Notes under the pieces: model-generated
What the model saw: only the letters and a program-made list of their open reading frames with translations
The model's database searches: none
Told to the model about the DNA's origin: nothing
Shown here: positions 27,814 through 38,166 of the stretch, piece by piece
Layout: each line of letters opens with the position of its first letter
Position numbering within the stretch: the stretch's first letter is position 1
Made by a program: the position numbers and the translations under genes
Source: Kribbella sp. NBC_00382
GTDB taxonomy: Bacteria; Actinomycetota; Actinomycetes; Propionibacteriales; Kribbellaceae
Length of the DNA stretch: 64,000 nt
Direction of reading: 5' to 3'
Assembly (NCBI RefSeq): GCF_036067295.1
Contig: NZ_CP107954.1
Coordinates: 3,720,001-3,784,000 of the forward strand

Positions 27814-28401
27814 TTGAACCGCCGTTCGCGCGACGACAGGGGCCAGGTCCTCTCGTCTCTGGTCGCCGTGCTCGCCGTGGTCGCGATCGTCGGTGGGTTG
27901 CTGGTGCTGTTCGGGACGCGGGGCAACGACTCGGTGGCGGACTCCGGGAAGCCCGCGGCCTCGCCGACCCCGAAGCCCTCGCCTAAGCCGAGTGCGCCGG
28001 TGTCTTCGGCACCACCTGCCGAGCCGTCCTCTACTCCGCCGCCTGTCGAGCCCTCTGCGCCGACCTCCGTGACGCCTTCCGGGCAGCCGTCCGCGCCCCC
28101 GAGTGCTCCGGCATCGATCCCAGTGACCGAGCGGCCGGCCGTCGAGGTCTACAACAACACTCCGCGCAAGGGACTGGCCGAGGACGTCTCGGTCCGGGCC
28201 CGGCAGGCCGGCTGGATCGTCACCGGCAAGGACAACTGGCACGGCAAGATCGTCGCCAGCACGGTGTACTTCCCGGCCGGGATGCAGGCCGAGGCGAACC
28301 AGCTCGCCCGGGATCTCGGGATCGGCCGCACCAAGGACGCCCTCGACAACATGAAGAAGGACCGGCTCACGGTCATTCTCACCACGGACTACGCCGGATG
28401 A
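27814..28401 (+). CDS. Membrane-anchored LytR C-terminal (LytR_C) domain protein
   Basis: A 195-residue protein starting at TTG 27814. A basic N-terminus (MNRRSRDDRGQ) and one membrane span (about residues 13-32) lead into a Pro/Ser/Thr-rich linker (about 45-105) that should cross the cell wall, then a LytR_C domain (VEVYNNTPRKGLAEDV, to the end). The domain is known from LCP proteins and mycobacterial envelope factors; its function is unclear. It is coupled to otsB by an ATGA overlap. Confidence 0.9.
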   Translation: MNRRSRDDRGQVLSSLVAVLAVVAIVGGLLVLFGTRGNDSVADSGKPAASPTPKPSPKPSAPVSSAPPAEPSSTPPPVEPSAPTSVTPSGQPSAPPSAPASIPVTERPAVEVYNNTPRKGLAEDVSVRARQAGWIVTGKDNWHGKIVASTVYFPAGMQAEANQLARDLGIGRTKDALDNMKKDRLTVILTTDYAG

Positions 28402-29231
28402 GTACTCCCGAACTGGTGACTGCGGCCGGGCGGGAGGGCTGGGAGGCGCTCGTCGCGGATCCGGCCAGTGCGGTGATCGCGTCGGACTTCGACGGCACGC
28501 TGTCGCCGTTGGTGGAGGATCCGTCGATGTCGCGGGCGGCCGATGGGGCGCTCGACGCACTGGCCCGGCTGGCCCGGTCGGTGGGGCAGGTGGCCATCGT
28601 GACCGGCCGGCCCGCATTGGTCGCTACCGAGCTGTCTGGGGTTACTGGGCATCCGGGGTTGGGGCGTCTCGTAGTACTGGGTCACTACGGGCTGGAGCGG
28701 TGGGAGGCGTCCACTGGTGCCGTCACTAGCGACCCTGTACCGCCTGGGGTCGAGGTAGCCCGTGAGAAGCTCCCTGCTCTGCTGCAGGAGCTCGGCTTCG
28801 GTGACGCGTTCGTAGAAGACAAGGGCAGCTCGCTCGCGGTTCACACGCGCCGCCTGCCCGACCCAGTGCCTGCACTAGAGGTACTACGCCAGCCCCTGAC
28901 TGACCTGGCCGAGTCGGTGGACCTCCGCCTGGAGCCCGGCAACCTGGTTCTCGAACTCCGCCCACCCGGCATCGACAAGGGCGTAGCCCTCCGCCGCCTG
29001 ATCGAGTCCACCGGCGCCCGCACCGTCCTCTACGCCGGCGACGACCTCGGCGACCTGGCCGCCTTCGAAGCCCTCGACATCCTTCGCCGTGATGGCCTGC
29101 ACGCAGTACTGGTAGCCGCCCGCTCCTCCGGCGCCACCGCCCTCACCGATGCCGCCGACATCGTCGTAGACGACCCCTCCGGCGTAGTCACAGTCCTCAC
29201 CGCCCTGGCCGACGCCATCGCAACCCGCTGA
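28398..29231 (+). CDS. otsB: Trehalose-6-phosphate phosphatase (HAD family)
   Basis: Dephosphorylates trehalose 6-phosphate to trehalose. HAD motifs: nucleophile and acid/base Asp in VIASDFDGTLSPLV, motif II in AIVTGRPALVA, Lys in PPGIDKGVALRRL, and the metal Asp pair in LYAGDDLGDLAAFEAL. Length 277 residues fits bacterial OtsB. It overlaps the LytR_C gene by 4 bp. The trehalose synthase otsA is in a different operon on the other strand, so the two steps are not co-transcribed here. Confidence 0.95.
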   Translation: MSTPELVTAAGREGWEALVADPASAVIASDFDGTLSPLVEDPSMSRAADGALDALARLARSVGQVAIVTGRPALVATELSGVTGHPGLGRLVVLGHYGLERWEASTGAVTSDPVPPGVEVAREKLPALLQELGFGDAFVEDKGSSLAVHTRRLPDPVPALEVLRQPLTDLAESVDLRLEPGNLVLELRPPGIDKGVALRRLIESTGARTVLYAGDDLGDLAAFEALDILRRDGLHAVLVAARSSGATALTDAADIVVDDPSGVVTVLTALADAIATR

Positions 29232-29310
29232 CGTTGTCGCTGCCGCACCTTGCCGATTCCGCCTTCACCTTCACTGAGGTTGGGCTCGTTGTTGTGCTTC
29301 GTGCGTGGCA

Positions 29311-29760
29311 TCAGTTGCGTCTGAACGTCTGGCTGAGGATCTGCCCGAGCGGCCGCACCGGCTTCTCGTCGTAGTTGCCGTCGGTGAGGCTGGCGAGCCG
29401 CTCGAACGGGTTGCGGGAGGCCGGGCATCCGGTCCGGAGGAACGACCAGGCGACCGCCAGTACGTACAACGGCAGCATCGGCAGCCCGAACAGGCAGAAG
29501 TACTGCCACGAATGCCGCTCCTCATGCTTGACGAGCACCGGCCGCTCATCGAAGTACGCACGATCGTGCTTACTCACAATCACGTTCCCGATCGTGAACG
29601 CACTCGCCACCGGAAACCCCAGCCGATACCCGTTCGCATAAAACAACCCCCGAGGCCCCCGACTGAACCGCGCCCGCCCGATCACCCCCACGACCGCCCC
29701 CATGACCGTCGACAGATTGACCGTGTTCCACACCAACTTCAGCACCTGCCACCCAGACAT
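29311..29760 (-). CDS. Membrane-associated protein with HEERH motif, possible minimal metallopeptidase
   Basis: A 149-residue protein of unknown family. Seen: hydrophobic N-terminal stretch (VNLSTVMGAVVGVIG), a second hydrophobic segment (FCLFGLPMLPLYVLAVAWSFL), and between them VLVKHEERHSWQYF, which fits the HExxH zinc motif. A further acidic ligand could lie in the C-terminal part (NPFERLASL), but I cannot assign it. The C-terminus is basic. It could be a small zinc peptidase or a pseudo-enzyme. It stands alone between otsB (convergent) and the AlkA-like gene (divergent). Confidence 0.65.
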   Translation of the reverse strand: MSGWQVLKLVWNTVNLSTVMGAVVGVIGRARFSRGPRGLFYANGYRLGFPVASAFTIGNVIVSKHDRAYFDERPVLVKHEERHSWQYFCLFGLPMLPLYVLAVAWSFLRTGCPASRNPFERLASLTDGNYDEKPVRPLGQILSQTFRRN

Positions 29761-29875
29761 CGCCCCACCTCCAGACTCAGTATCAACCGCCTCTCACCCC
29801 GATGTCCCAATGTCGCAATTCTTAGGACATCCGGTCGGTTCAGGCGTTGTCGGTGGGGTGGGCGAGACTGGGGGA

Positions 29876-30829
29876 GTGACTTCGGTGGTGCGGCGGTGGC
29901 GGGCGGGGCGGGTGGTGGATCCGCATGTGGTTATTGGGGGGTTGCGGAAGGGGCCGGGGGATCCGGCGTATGTGTTTGAGGCGGGGCGGCGGACTGTTTG
30001 GCGGGCTACTCGGACGCCGGATGGGGCGGTGTTGATCAGGCTTACGCCGTACTCCGGGCTGGGTGAAGTTGAGGCGGAGGCGTGGGGGCCGGGGGCGGGG
30101 TGGGCGCTGGACGGGGTGCCGGAGTTGTTGGGGGAGGCGGATAGCTGGGACGGGTTCGAGCCGTTGGCTGAGCATCGGGCGTTGGTGGATGCGGCTCGGC
30201 GGTTCTCGGACTTTCGGGTGCCTCGGACTCGGGCTGTGTTCGAGGCGATGGCTGCGGCTGGGATCGAGCAGGTGGTGACGGGGAAGGAGGCGTTCGCCGG
30301 GTGGCGGATGCTGCTGCGAGAGTACGGGGAACCGGCGCCGGGGCCGGGGTCGCCTGATGGGCGGAAGATGATGGTGCCGCCGTCGCCGGAGGAGTGGCGG
30401 ATGATTCCGTCGTGGCAGTGGTTGCGTGCCGGGGTCGAGGGGCGCCGGTCGCGGGTGGTGATCACCGCGGCGACGCGGGCGGCGGCGTTGGAGCGGACGC
30501 TGGAGCTGACCGACGGGGCTGAGGTCGAGCGCCGGCTCAGGTCCCTGCCAGGCGTGGGAGTCTGGACCGCCGCGGAGGTCCGGCAGCGCGCCCACGGGGA
30601 TGCCGATGCCTTCTCGTTCGCCGACTACCACGTCTCGCGCGACGTCTCGTACGCCCTCACCGGCGAAGAACTCGACGACGACGGCTGCGCCGAACTCATC
30701 GAGCCCTACCGAGGCCACCGCTACCGAGTCCAAGCCCTCCTAGGCCTGGCCGGCCACCATCACCCCCGCTACGGCCCCCGCAAATCCCTCCCCACCCACA
30801 CCCCCGGCGCCACCCACCGCCTTCGCTAA
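29876..30829 (+). CDS. AlkA-like DNA-3-methyladenine glycosylase
   Basis: A 317-residue HhH-GPD base-excision glycosylase. The helix-hairpin-helix is LRSLPGVGVWTAAEVRQRAHG, followed by the catalytic Asp in DAFSFADYHVSRDV. It excises alkylated bases. I start at GTG 29876 (MTSVVRRWRAGRVVDP) after GGGGGA; the frame stays open upstream. Codon use changes along the gene: the first two thirds are full of GGG, GTG and TGG, the last third prefers C-ending codons. A Nostoc-like ALKD fold is excluded by the HhH motif. Confidence 0.88.
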   Translation: MTSVVRRWRAGRVVDPHVVIGGLRKGPGDPAYVFEAGRRTVWRATRTPDGAVLIRLTPYSGLGEVEAEAWGPGAGWALDGVPELLGEADSWDGFEPLAEHRALVDAARRFSDFRVPRTRAVFEAMAAAGIEQVVTGKEAFAGWRMLLREYGEPAPGPGSPDGRKMMVPPSPEEWRMIPSWQWLRAGVEGRRSRVVITAATRAAALERTLELTDGAEVERRLRSLPGVGVWTAAEVRQRAHGDADAFSFADYHVSRDVSYALTGEELDDDGCAELIEPYRGHRYRVQALLGLAGHHHPRYGPRKSLPTHTPGATHRLR

Positions 30830-30899
30830 CCGACCGACCCATCCCGCGTTCCGCGCCCCCGGTGGTGAAAAGGGTGGGAGTTGGGCACTAGGAGCGGAT

Positions 30900-32147
30900 A
30901 TGAAGATCGACGGGGATGGGCTCTACCTGGTTGCCGGGTTGGCTCTGCTGGTTGGCGCGGTGTTGCCGCGACTCTTGCGGCGGTATGCGATTTCGGCGCC
31001 GATGGCGTTTGTGGCGGCTGGGTTGGTGTTGGGGGTGTTTGTCGAGCGGGGGCGGGTTAGTCCGATCGCTGAGTCGGGGGTGACTGAGCATCTGGCCGAG
31101 TTGACGATTTTGATTGCGTTGATGGGGGTCGGGCTGGCGATCGATCGGCCGATCGGGTGGAAGCGGTGGGCTGTGACGTGGCGCCTGTTGCTGGTGGCGA
31201 TGCCTGCTTGTATCGCGGCAGTGGCCGGCGTGGGGTGGCTGGTGGGGTTGGCGCCGGCTACGGCCTTGCTGCTGGGCGCAGTACTGGCTCCTACCGACCC
31301 GGTGCTCGCGTCGGACGTACAGGTGCAAGGACCGACGACCGGGGAGGGCGCCGAGCCGGAGGAGGACGATGAGGTGCGGTTCGCGCTCACCTCGGAGGCG
31401 GGGCTCAACGACGGGCTGGCCTTCCCGTTCATCTACGCGGCTGTGTTCGCGGCGACGAAGGGAGCGGTCGGGAACTGGGCGCTGGAGTGGTTCGCCTGGG
31501 ACCTGATCGGCAAGACCGTGATCGGTGTCGCCATCGGGATCGGGGCCGGCTGGTTGCTCGGCAAGATGGCGTTCTCCGCGCCGTCGCGCACTTTCCGGCT
31601 GGCCGATTCACGCGAGCCGGTACTGGCGTTGGCGATGACGCTCGGCGTGTACGGCCTCGCCCAGGTACTGCATGGCTATGGATTCATCGCCGTCTTCGTC
31701 GCCGCCCTGACGCTAAGGGCCGCCGAGCGCAGCCATGACTTCCACGAGGACCTACACGGCTTCATCGAGCAGCTGGAACACATCCTCACCTGGGGCATCC
31801 TGCTGCTGCTCGGCGTCGCGATCACCGGCGGCCTGCTCAAGCCACTGACCTGGGCAGGCGCCGCGATCGGCCTGCTCCTCGTGCTGGTACTACGTCCGCT
31901 CACCGCCTGGCTATCCCTGGCCAAGACGCCGATGCGCCGGTCCGAGCGCTGGGTCGCGGCGGCGTTCGGCGTACGGGGTGTGGGGTCGGTGTTCTACCTG
32001 GCCTACGCAGGCGCCGACTTCAGCACCGACCTGCCGTGGCTGTGGGCAACCGTCGGCTTCACCGTCGTACTAAGCGTCGCGGTCCACGGTGTCGCCGCCA
32101 CCCCACTCATGCGCATGCTCGACCTCCGCCGCGACCGAGCCGCCTGA
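30900..32147 (+). CDS. Na+/H+ antiporter, CPA1 (NhaP) type
   Basis: A 415-residue membrane protein with about twelve hydrophobic spans. The ion-binding motif of CPA1 exchangers appears as FALTSEAGLNDGLAFPF (conserved ND pair), preceded by LGAVLAPTDPVLASDVQV. These exchange sodium or potassium for protons and help pH and salt homeostasis. It has no large C-terminal cytoplasmic regulatory domain. Start is ATG 30900 with AGGAG 8 bp upstream. It stands alone, followed by the SAM riboswitch. Confidence 0.94.
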   Translation: MKIDGDGLYLVAGLALLVGAVLPRLLRRYAISAPMAFVAAGLVLGVFVERGRVSPIAESGVTEHLAELTILIALMGVGLAIDRPIGWKRWAVTWRLLLVAMPACIAAVAGVGWLVGLAPATALLLGAVLAPTDPVLASDVQVQGPTTGEGAEPEEDDEVRFALTSEAGLNDGLAFPFIYAAVFAATKGAVGNWALEWFAWDLIGKTVIGVAIGIGAGWLLGKMAFSAPSRTFRLADSREPVLALAMTLGVYGLAQVLHGYGFIAVFVAALTLRAAERSHDFHEDLHGFIEQLEHILTWGILLLLGVAITGGLLKPLTWAGAAIGLLLVLVLRPLTAWLSLAKTPMRRSERWVAAAFGVRGVGSVFYLAYAGADFSTDLPWLWATVGFTVVLSVAVHGVAATPLMRMLDLRRDRAA

Positions 32148-32248
32148 GCTTGAGCCGATCAGGGTCAAAATCTCACGATGAGATCAGGCGTCTCGTATGC
32201 TGGGAACGAAAGACACGATCCGGACCCGATTGGGTAGCCTCGTCAGTG

Positions 32249-32385
32249 CTCATCCAGAGGGACTGAGGGAAACGGCCCGTTGAAGTCCCGGCAACCCTCC
32301 CCGTGCGGCGGCTCGATCCGAGGCGCTCGGCGGCGGAACGGTGCCAAATCCGTCCTGTGCCGAGATCCGGTGCGGGGAAGATGAG
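32249..32385 (+). ncRNA. SAM-I (S-box) riboswitch
   Basis: Conserved S-box elements occur in order: CTCATCCAGAGGGACTGAGG from 32249, GGCCCGTTGAAGTCCCGGC at 32274-32292 with GCAACC following, and GGTGCCAAATCC at 32340-32351. Helix P1 is CTCATC (32249-32254) with GATGAG (32380-32385). The 3' strand of P1 abuts and overlaps by two bases the ribosome-binding site AGGAGGG (32384-32390) of the next gene, and GGAG can also pair with CTCC at 32395-32398. Control is therefore probably translational: SAM binding hides the ribosome site. Confidence 0.93.
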
Positions 32386-32401
32386 GAGGGAAAACTCCGT
32401 C

Positions 32402-33670
32402 ATGAGCCTGAGCACCGCGCCGACCACCCACACCATCCGTGAAGGTGCCTTCGGCAACGGCACGCATCTGAGCTGTCGCGCGTGCGGCGCCAAATCCGAG
32501 CTCGGCCCGTTCTACGCCTGTATGGAGTGCTTCGGCCCGCTCGAGGTCGGGTACGAGTTCCCGACCATCACGCGTGCGCAGATCGAAGCCGGACCCAAGA
32601 ACATCTGGCGGTACCAGCCGCTGCTGCCCGTCCCGGTCGACGTGGCCAGCTTCCCGAACACCGAGCCCGGCTACACCCGGCTGATCGACGCCGGCAACCT
32701 GGCCCGCGAGCTCGGCCTGCGCAAGCTGTGGGTGAAGGACGACTCGGGCAACCCGACGCACTCGTTCAAGGACCGGGTCGTCGCCTCCGCCCTGAGCGCC
32801 ACCCGCGAGCTCGGCATGAAGGTCTTCGCCTGCCCCTCCACCGGCAACCTCGCGAACGCCGTCGCCGCGGCCGCCGCCCGGGCCGGCATCCGCTCGGTCG
32901 TGTTCATCCCGCAGGACCTCGAGCGCCCCAAGATCATCACCACTGCCGTGTACGGCGGCACGCTGGTGGCCGTCGAGGGCAACTACGACGACGTGAACAA
33001 GCTCGCCTCCGAGATCGCCGGTGAGGAGGAGGGCTGGGCGTTCGTCAACGTCAACGTCCGCCCGTACTACTCCGAGGGCTCCAAGACGCTCGCCTTCGAG
33101 ATCGCCGAGCAGCTCGGCTGGCGGATCCCGCAGCAGGTGGTGATCCCGGTCGCGTCCGGCTCGCAGCTGACCAAGATCGACAAGGGCTTCACCGAGCTCG
33201 GCAAGCTGGGCCTGGTCGACGCGACCGACTACAAGATCTACGGCGCCCAGGCGACCGGGTGCTCGCCGGTCGCGCAGGCGTTCCGGGACGGCCACGATGT
33301 GGTGAAGCCGGTCAAGCCGGACACCATCGCGAAGTCGCTGGCGATCGGCAACCCGGCCGACGGACCGTACGTGCTCGACGTGGCCCGGCGTACCGGCGGG
33401 GTGATCGAGGACGTCAGCGACGAAGAGGTCATCCAGGGCATCCAGTTGCTCGCCCGGACCGAGGGCATCTTCACCGAGACCGCGGGCGGGGTGACCGTCG
33501 CGACGCTGAAGAAGCTGATCGAGACGGGGCAGATCGACCCCGACGCCGAGACCGTGATCATCAACTCCGGCGACGGGCTCAAGACGCTCGACGCCGTGGC
33601 CGACCGGGTCGGCCCGAAGGTCACCATCCCCGCGTCGTACGACGCCTTCGTGAAGGCGGGTCTGCAGTGA
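32402..33670 (+). CDS. thrC: ThrC-like PLP enzyme: threonine synthase or phosphohomoserine-dependent homocysteine synthase
   Basis: A 422-residue fold-type II PLP enzyme annotated by similarity as threonine synthase. An N-terminal zinc ribbon (CRACG and CMECFG) precedes the PLP lysine in NPTHSFKDRVVASAL and the phosphate-binding loop CPSTGNLANAV. Threonine synthase acts on O-phosphohomoserine. Two facts suggest a methionine role instead: a SAM riboswitch directly in front, and a sulfur-carrier gene coupled behind (GTGA overlap). It could then make homocysteine from O-phosphohomoserine with sulfur delivered by CysO. The start ATG 32402 follows AGGAGGG. Confidence 0.88.
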   Translation: MSLSTAPTTHTIREGAFGNGTHLSCRACGAKSELGPFYACMECFGPLEVGYEFPTITRAQIEAGPKNIWRYQPLLPVPVDVASFPNTEPGYTRLIDAGNLARELGLRKLWVKDDSGNPTHSFKDRVVASALSATRELGMKVFACPSTGNLANAVAAAAARAGIRSVVFIPQDLERPKIITTAVYGGTLVAVEGNYDDVNKLASEIAGEEEGWAFVNVNVRPYYSEGSKTLAFEIAEQLGWRIPQQVVIPVASGSQLTKIDKGFTELGKLGLVDATDYKIYGAQATGCSPVAQAFRDGHDVVKPVKPDTIAKSLAIGNPADGPYVLDVARRTGGVIEDVSDEEVIQGIQLLARTEGIFTETAGGVTVATLKKLIETGQIDPDAETVIINSGDGLKTLDAVADRVGPKVTIPASYDAFVKAGLQ

Positions 33671-33942
33671 GTGTCAGCGTCCGTGTCCCGACCATCCTGC
33701 GCCCCTACACCCAGGGTGCCTCCGAGGTCTCCGTCGAGGGGGCGACCCTGAGCGAGGTGCTCGAGTCCCTCGATACGTCGTACCCCGGCATCAAGGGCCG
33801 GGTGCTCGACGAGTCCGGCGAGCTCCGCCGGTTCGTCAACATCTACGTCGACAACGACGACGTCCGCTTCTCCGAGGGCCTGCAGACCCCCATCAAGGAC
33901 GGCGGCCAGATCTCCATCATCCCCGCCGTCGCCGGCGGCTGA
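33667..33942 (+). CDS. cysO: CysO-like MoaD/ThiS sulfur-carrier protein
   Basis: A 91-residue ubiquitin-like carrier ending in AVAGG, whose terminal glycine can be activated to a thiocarboxylate. The segments PTILRPYTQG and RRFVNIYVDNDDVRFSEGL are close to mycobacterial CysO as I remember it. In mycobacteria CysO gives sulfur to CysM for cysteine and sits next to mec and cysM. Here neither is present; the gene is instead coupled to the ThrC-like gene (GTG 33667 overlaps its stop) under a SAM riboswitch. That context suggests sulfur for homocysteine. Confidence 0.9.
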   Translation: MSVSVRVPTILRPYTQGASEVSVEGATLSEVLESLDTSYPGIKGRVLDESGELRRFVNIYVDNDDVRFSEGLQTPIKDGGQISIIPAVAGG

Positions 33943-33964
33943 TCCTGCGACCTTGAACACCGAA

Positions 33965-34004
33965 CGGCGACCTTGAACAAGTAATAACTTGTTCAAGGTC
34001 GCCG
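33965..34004. terminator. Bidirectional hairpin terminator between cysO and argG
   Basis: A perfect 18-bp inverted repeat (CGGCGACCTTGAACAAGT, 33965-33982, and its complement, 33987-34004) with a 4-base AATA loop, followed by TTTG. The genes on both sides converge on it. The arm sequence GCGACCTTGAACA occurs once more just upstream (33949-33961) as a direct repeat, so the region carries three copies of this 13-mer counting both strands. Confidence 0.85.
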
Positions 34005-34038
34005 TTTGCTGTCCGAGCCCACCGGTTGTGGGCTGGCG

Positions 34039-36575
<2,537 letters not shown>

Positions 36576-36646
36576 CCCCCTGACCCGCTGACCCCCTGAC
36601 GCCCCTGCCCCGCCGCCCCTCGCCGTCCGCCCGCTCGGTCGGCATC

Positions 36647-36727
36647 TCGGGGGTTAACTCCTCAATTGGTGGGTTGCCACCTGGTATTCAAGGGTGGCAA
36701 CCCACAGTCTGAGGGGTTAACCCCCGA
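36647..36727. terminator. Long two-part hairpin between convergent genes
   Basis: Outer arms TCGGGGGTTAACTCCTCA (36647-36664) and TGAGGGGTTAACCCCCGA (36710-36727) pair over 18 bp with one mismatch. Inner arms TGGGTTGCCACC and GGTGGCAACCCA pair perfectly over 12 bp. Small internal loops of five bases separate the two stems. It lies between the convergent alcohol dehydrogenase and regulator genes and can end transcription from both sides. No U-tract follows. The remaining intergenic bases are a C-rich tandem repeat. Confidence 0.7.
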
Positions 36728-36776
36728 AATGGCGGGGAGGCCTTCGCTGGAGGGCGGAGGGATGGAGGGGGGCGGG

Positions 36777-38006
36777 TTAGAGGCGGATTAGGTAGACCGT
36801 TGGGGGGCGGCCGGTTCGGCCGTGTTGTTGGCTGCCTATGGGGTCGGCTAGGCCGGCTCGTTCCAAGCGTTTGAGGACTCGGCGGGCGGTGCGGAGTTGG
36901 ACTGCTAGGTGTTCTGCGACGTCTTGGGTGGTTAGGCCGTCGGGGAGGGTGGCTACCAGCTCGCGCATGCGGGAGAGGGTTTGGGTGTTGAGGCCTACTC
37001 GGCGGGCCAGCAGGGGGAGGGACTCGGGGCCGCGGTCGGGGGCCGGCTGGTCCTGGTCGCTGGAGGGTTCGATGACTATTTCTACGTCGTCGGACATGGA
37101 GACGACGCCGGCGACCGGGCCCATGGAGGCTGCTCGGCTGACTGCTCGGCGGGCTAGGGCTTCGGCCTCGGCGGCAGTACGGCCTACTCCGAAGCCGACT
37201 CGGGCAGTGGCGTGCCGGGCGGCTAGGGCGTCCAGCAGTGGCATGCGGCTGAACTCTTCGGTTGCCTGCTCCAGGAGGCCGCGGGTGGTGACTACTAGGT
37301 TCCGGCCGTCCGGTAGTACGGCGAGGCTGCCGCCCAGGGTGATCAGGTCGCGGGCGAGCGCCTGGTCCGGCTCGGGCAGCTCGATGATGCCTAGCGCGAC
37401 CTGGGCGTCGCCGACGTGCTGGCCGGTGGTGGTCAGTACAAGCGCCTGCAGCGTCGACTGGATCGAGTAGCGCGACGGGGCGAGGCGTACCGACGGCATC
37501 TCGTTCTCGAGCAGGTGGAAGGCCGAGCCGAGGCAGCTGATCGCGATCTTGGTCTCGTGCTGCTCGCGGGCGTTGCGGTGGAAGGCGACGATGTCGTTGG
37601 AGGTGAGGCCGGCCCGGTACGGAAGTACCTGGATGTCGTCCGTCGGCAGCTTCGCCTCGATCAGCGTCTCGAACACCTCGCTGCGGCGCAGGGTGTCGAT
37701 CGACAGCCGGGTGACGTCGTGGCCGAGCCGGAGCAGCTCGACGAGCGCGCGCAGCAGGGTGGCGCCGTCGTACGAGACGTACATCGCCGGCCGGTCGATC
37801 ACACCGGCCTCGGTGGCGATCGTGAACGGCACCACGCCGGTGAAGAGGATCGCGTCGACCCGCTCGCGGACCTGCTCGACCAGCTGGACGGCCTCGGTCT
37901 CGTGCCGGTAGGGCAGCGGGACGAGGGTCGCCGGGTGGTTCGCGGTACCGACGGCGAGGACGCGCTGGACCAGGTCCTCCGGGCCGATGATCCCGACGCT
38001 GATCAC
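36777..38006 (-). CDS. Three-part HTH regulator, candidate local regulator of the catabolic island
   Basis: A 409-residue protein. Residues about 1-215 form an unassigned alpha/beta sensing region (MISVGIIGPEDLVQRV onwards). Residues about 225-310 (RNLVVTTRGLLEQATEEF, then ARVGFGVGRTAAEAEALARRAV) look like the GGDEF-like/GTP-cyclohydrolase-III-like fold found in CdaR/PucR regulators. The C-terminus (about 340-409) is a winged helix: LTTQDVAEHLAVQLRTARRVLKRLERAGL. No DNA-binding domain is at the N-terminus. It is divergent from the aminotransferase gene, and palindrome A lies between them. I infer, but cannot show, that it binds that palindrome. Confidence 0.75.
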   Translation of the reverse strand: MISVGIIGPEDLVQRVLAVGTANHPATLVPLPYRHETEAVQLVEQVRERVDAILFTGVVPFTIATEAGVIDRPAMYVSYDGATLLRALVELLRLGHDVTRLSIDTLRRSEVFETLIEAKLPTDDIQVLPYRAGLTSNDIVAFHRNAREQHETKIAISCLGSAFHLLENEMPSVRLAPSRYSIQSTLQALVLTTTGQHVGDAQVALGIIELPEPDQALARDLITLGGSLAVLPDGRNLVVTTRGLLEQATEEFSRMPLLDALAARHATARVGFGVGRTAAEAEALARRAVSRAASMGPVAGVVSMSDDVEIVIEPSSDQDQPAPDRGPESLPLLARRVGLNTQTLSRMRELVATLPDGLTTQDVAEHLAVQLRTARRVLKRLERAGLADPIGSQQHGRTGRPPTVYLIRL

Positions 38007-38123
38007 TGCGCTGCGCTCCTCAGGCGGCCGGTTTCGATTCAGGTCCGGCCCTCAAATCGGCACAATAGCGCACCGCTTGCGCGATGTGAGACAACTTGAC
38101 GCCATCTGATGCGATCTCCTACC

Positions 38124-38141
38124 TTTCGGTCAGGACCTAAA
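38124..38141. promoter_or_regulatory. Island operator, copy A
   Basis: TTTCGGTC-AG-GACCTAAA, an imperfect palindrome with 8-base half-sites. It ends 25 bp before the aminotransferase GTG start and 118 bp before the divergent regulator gene. It shares its pattern with copies B, C and D further along the island (consensus about TWACGGTC-N2-GACCGWAA). Its position near the start fits repression. Confidence 0.72.
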
Positions 38142-38166
38142 TTGCCGCAGACCCCGGGAGGCGCTC

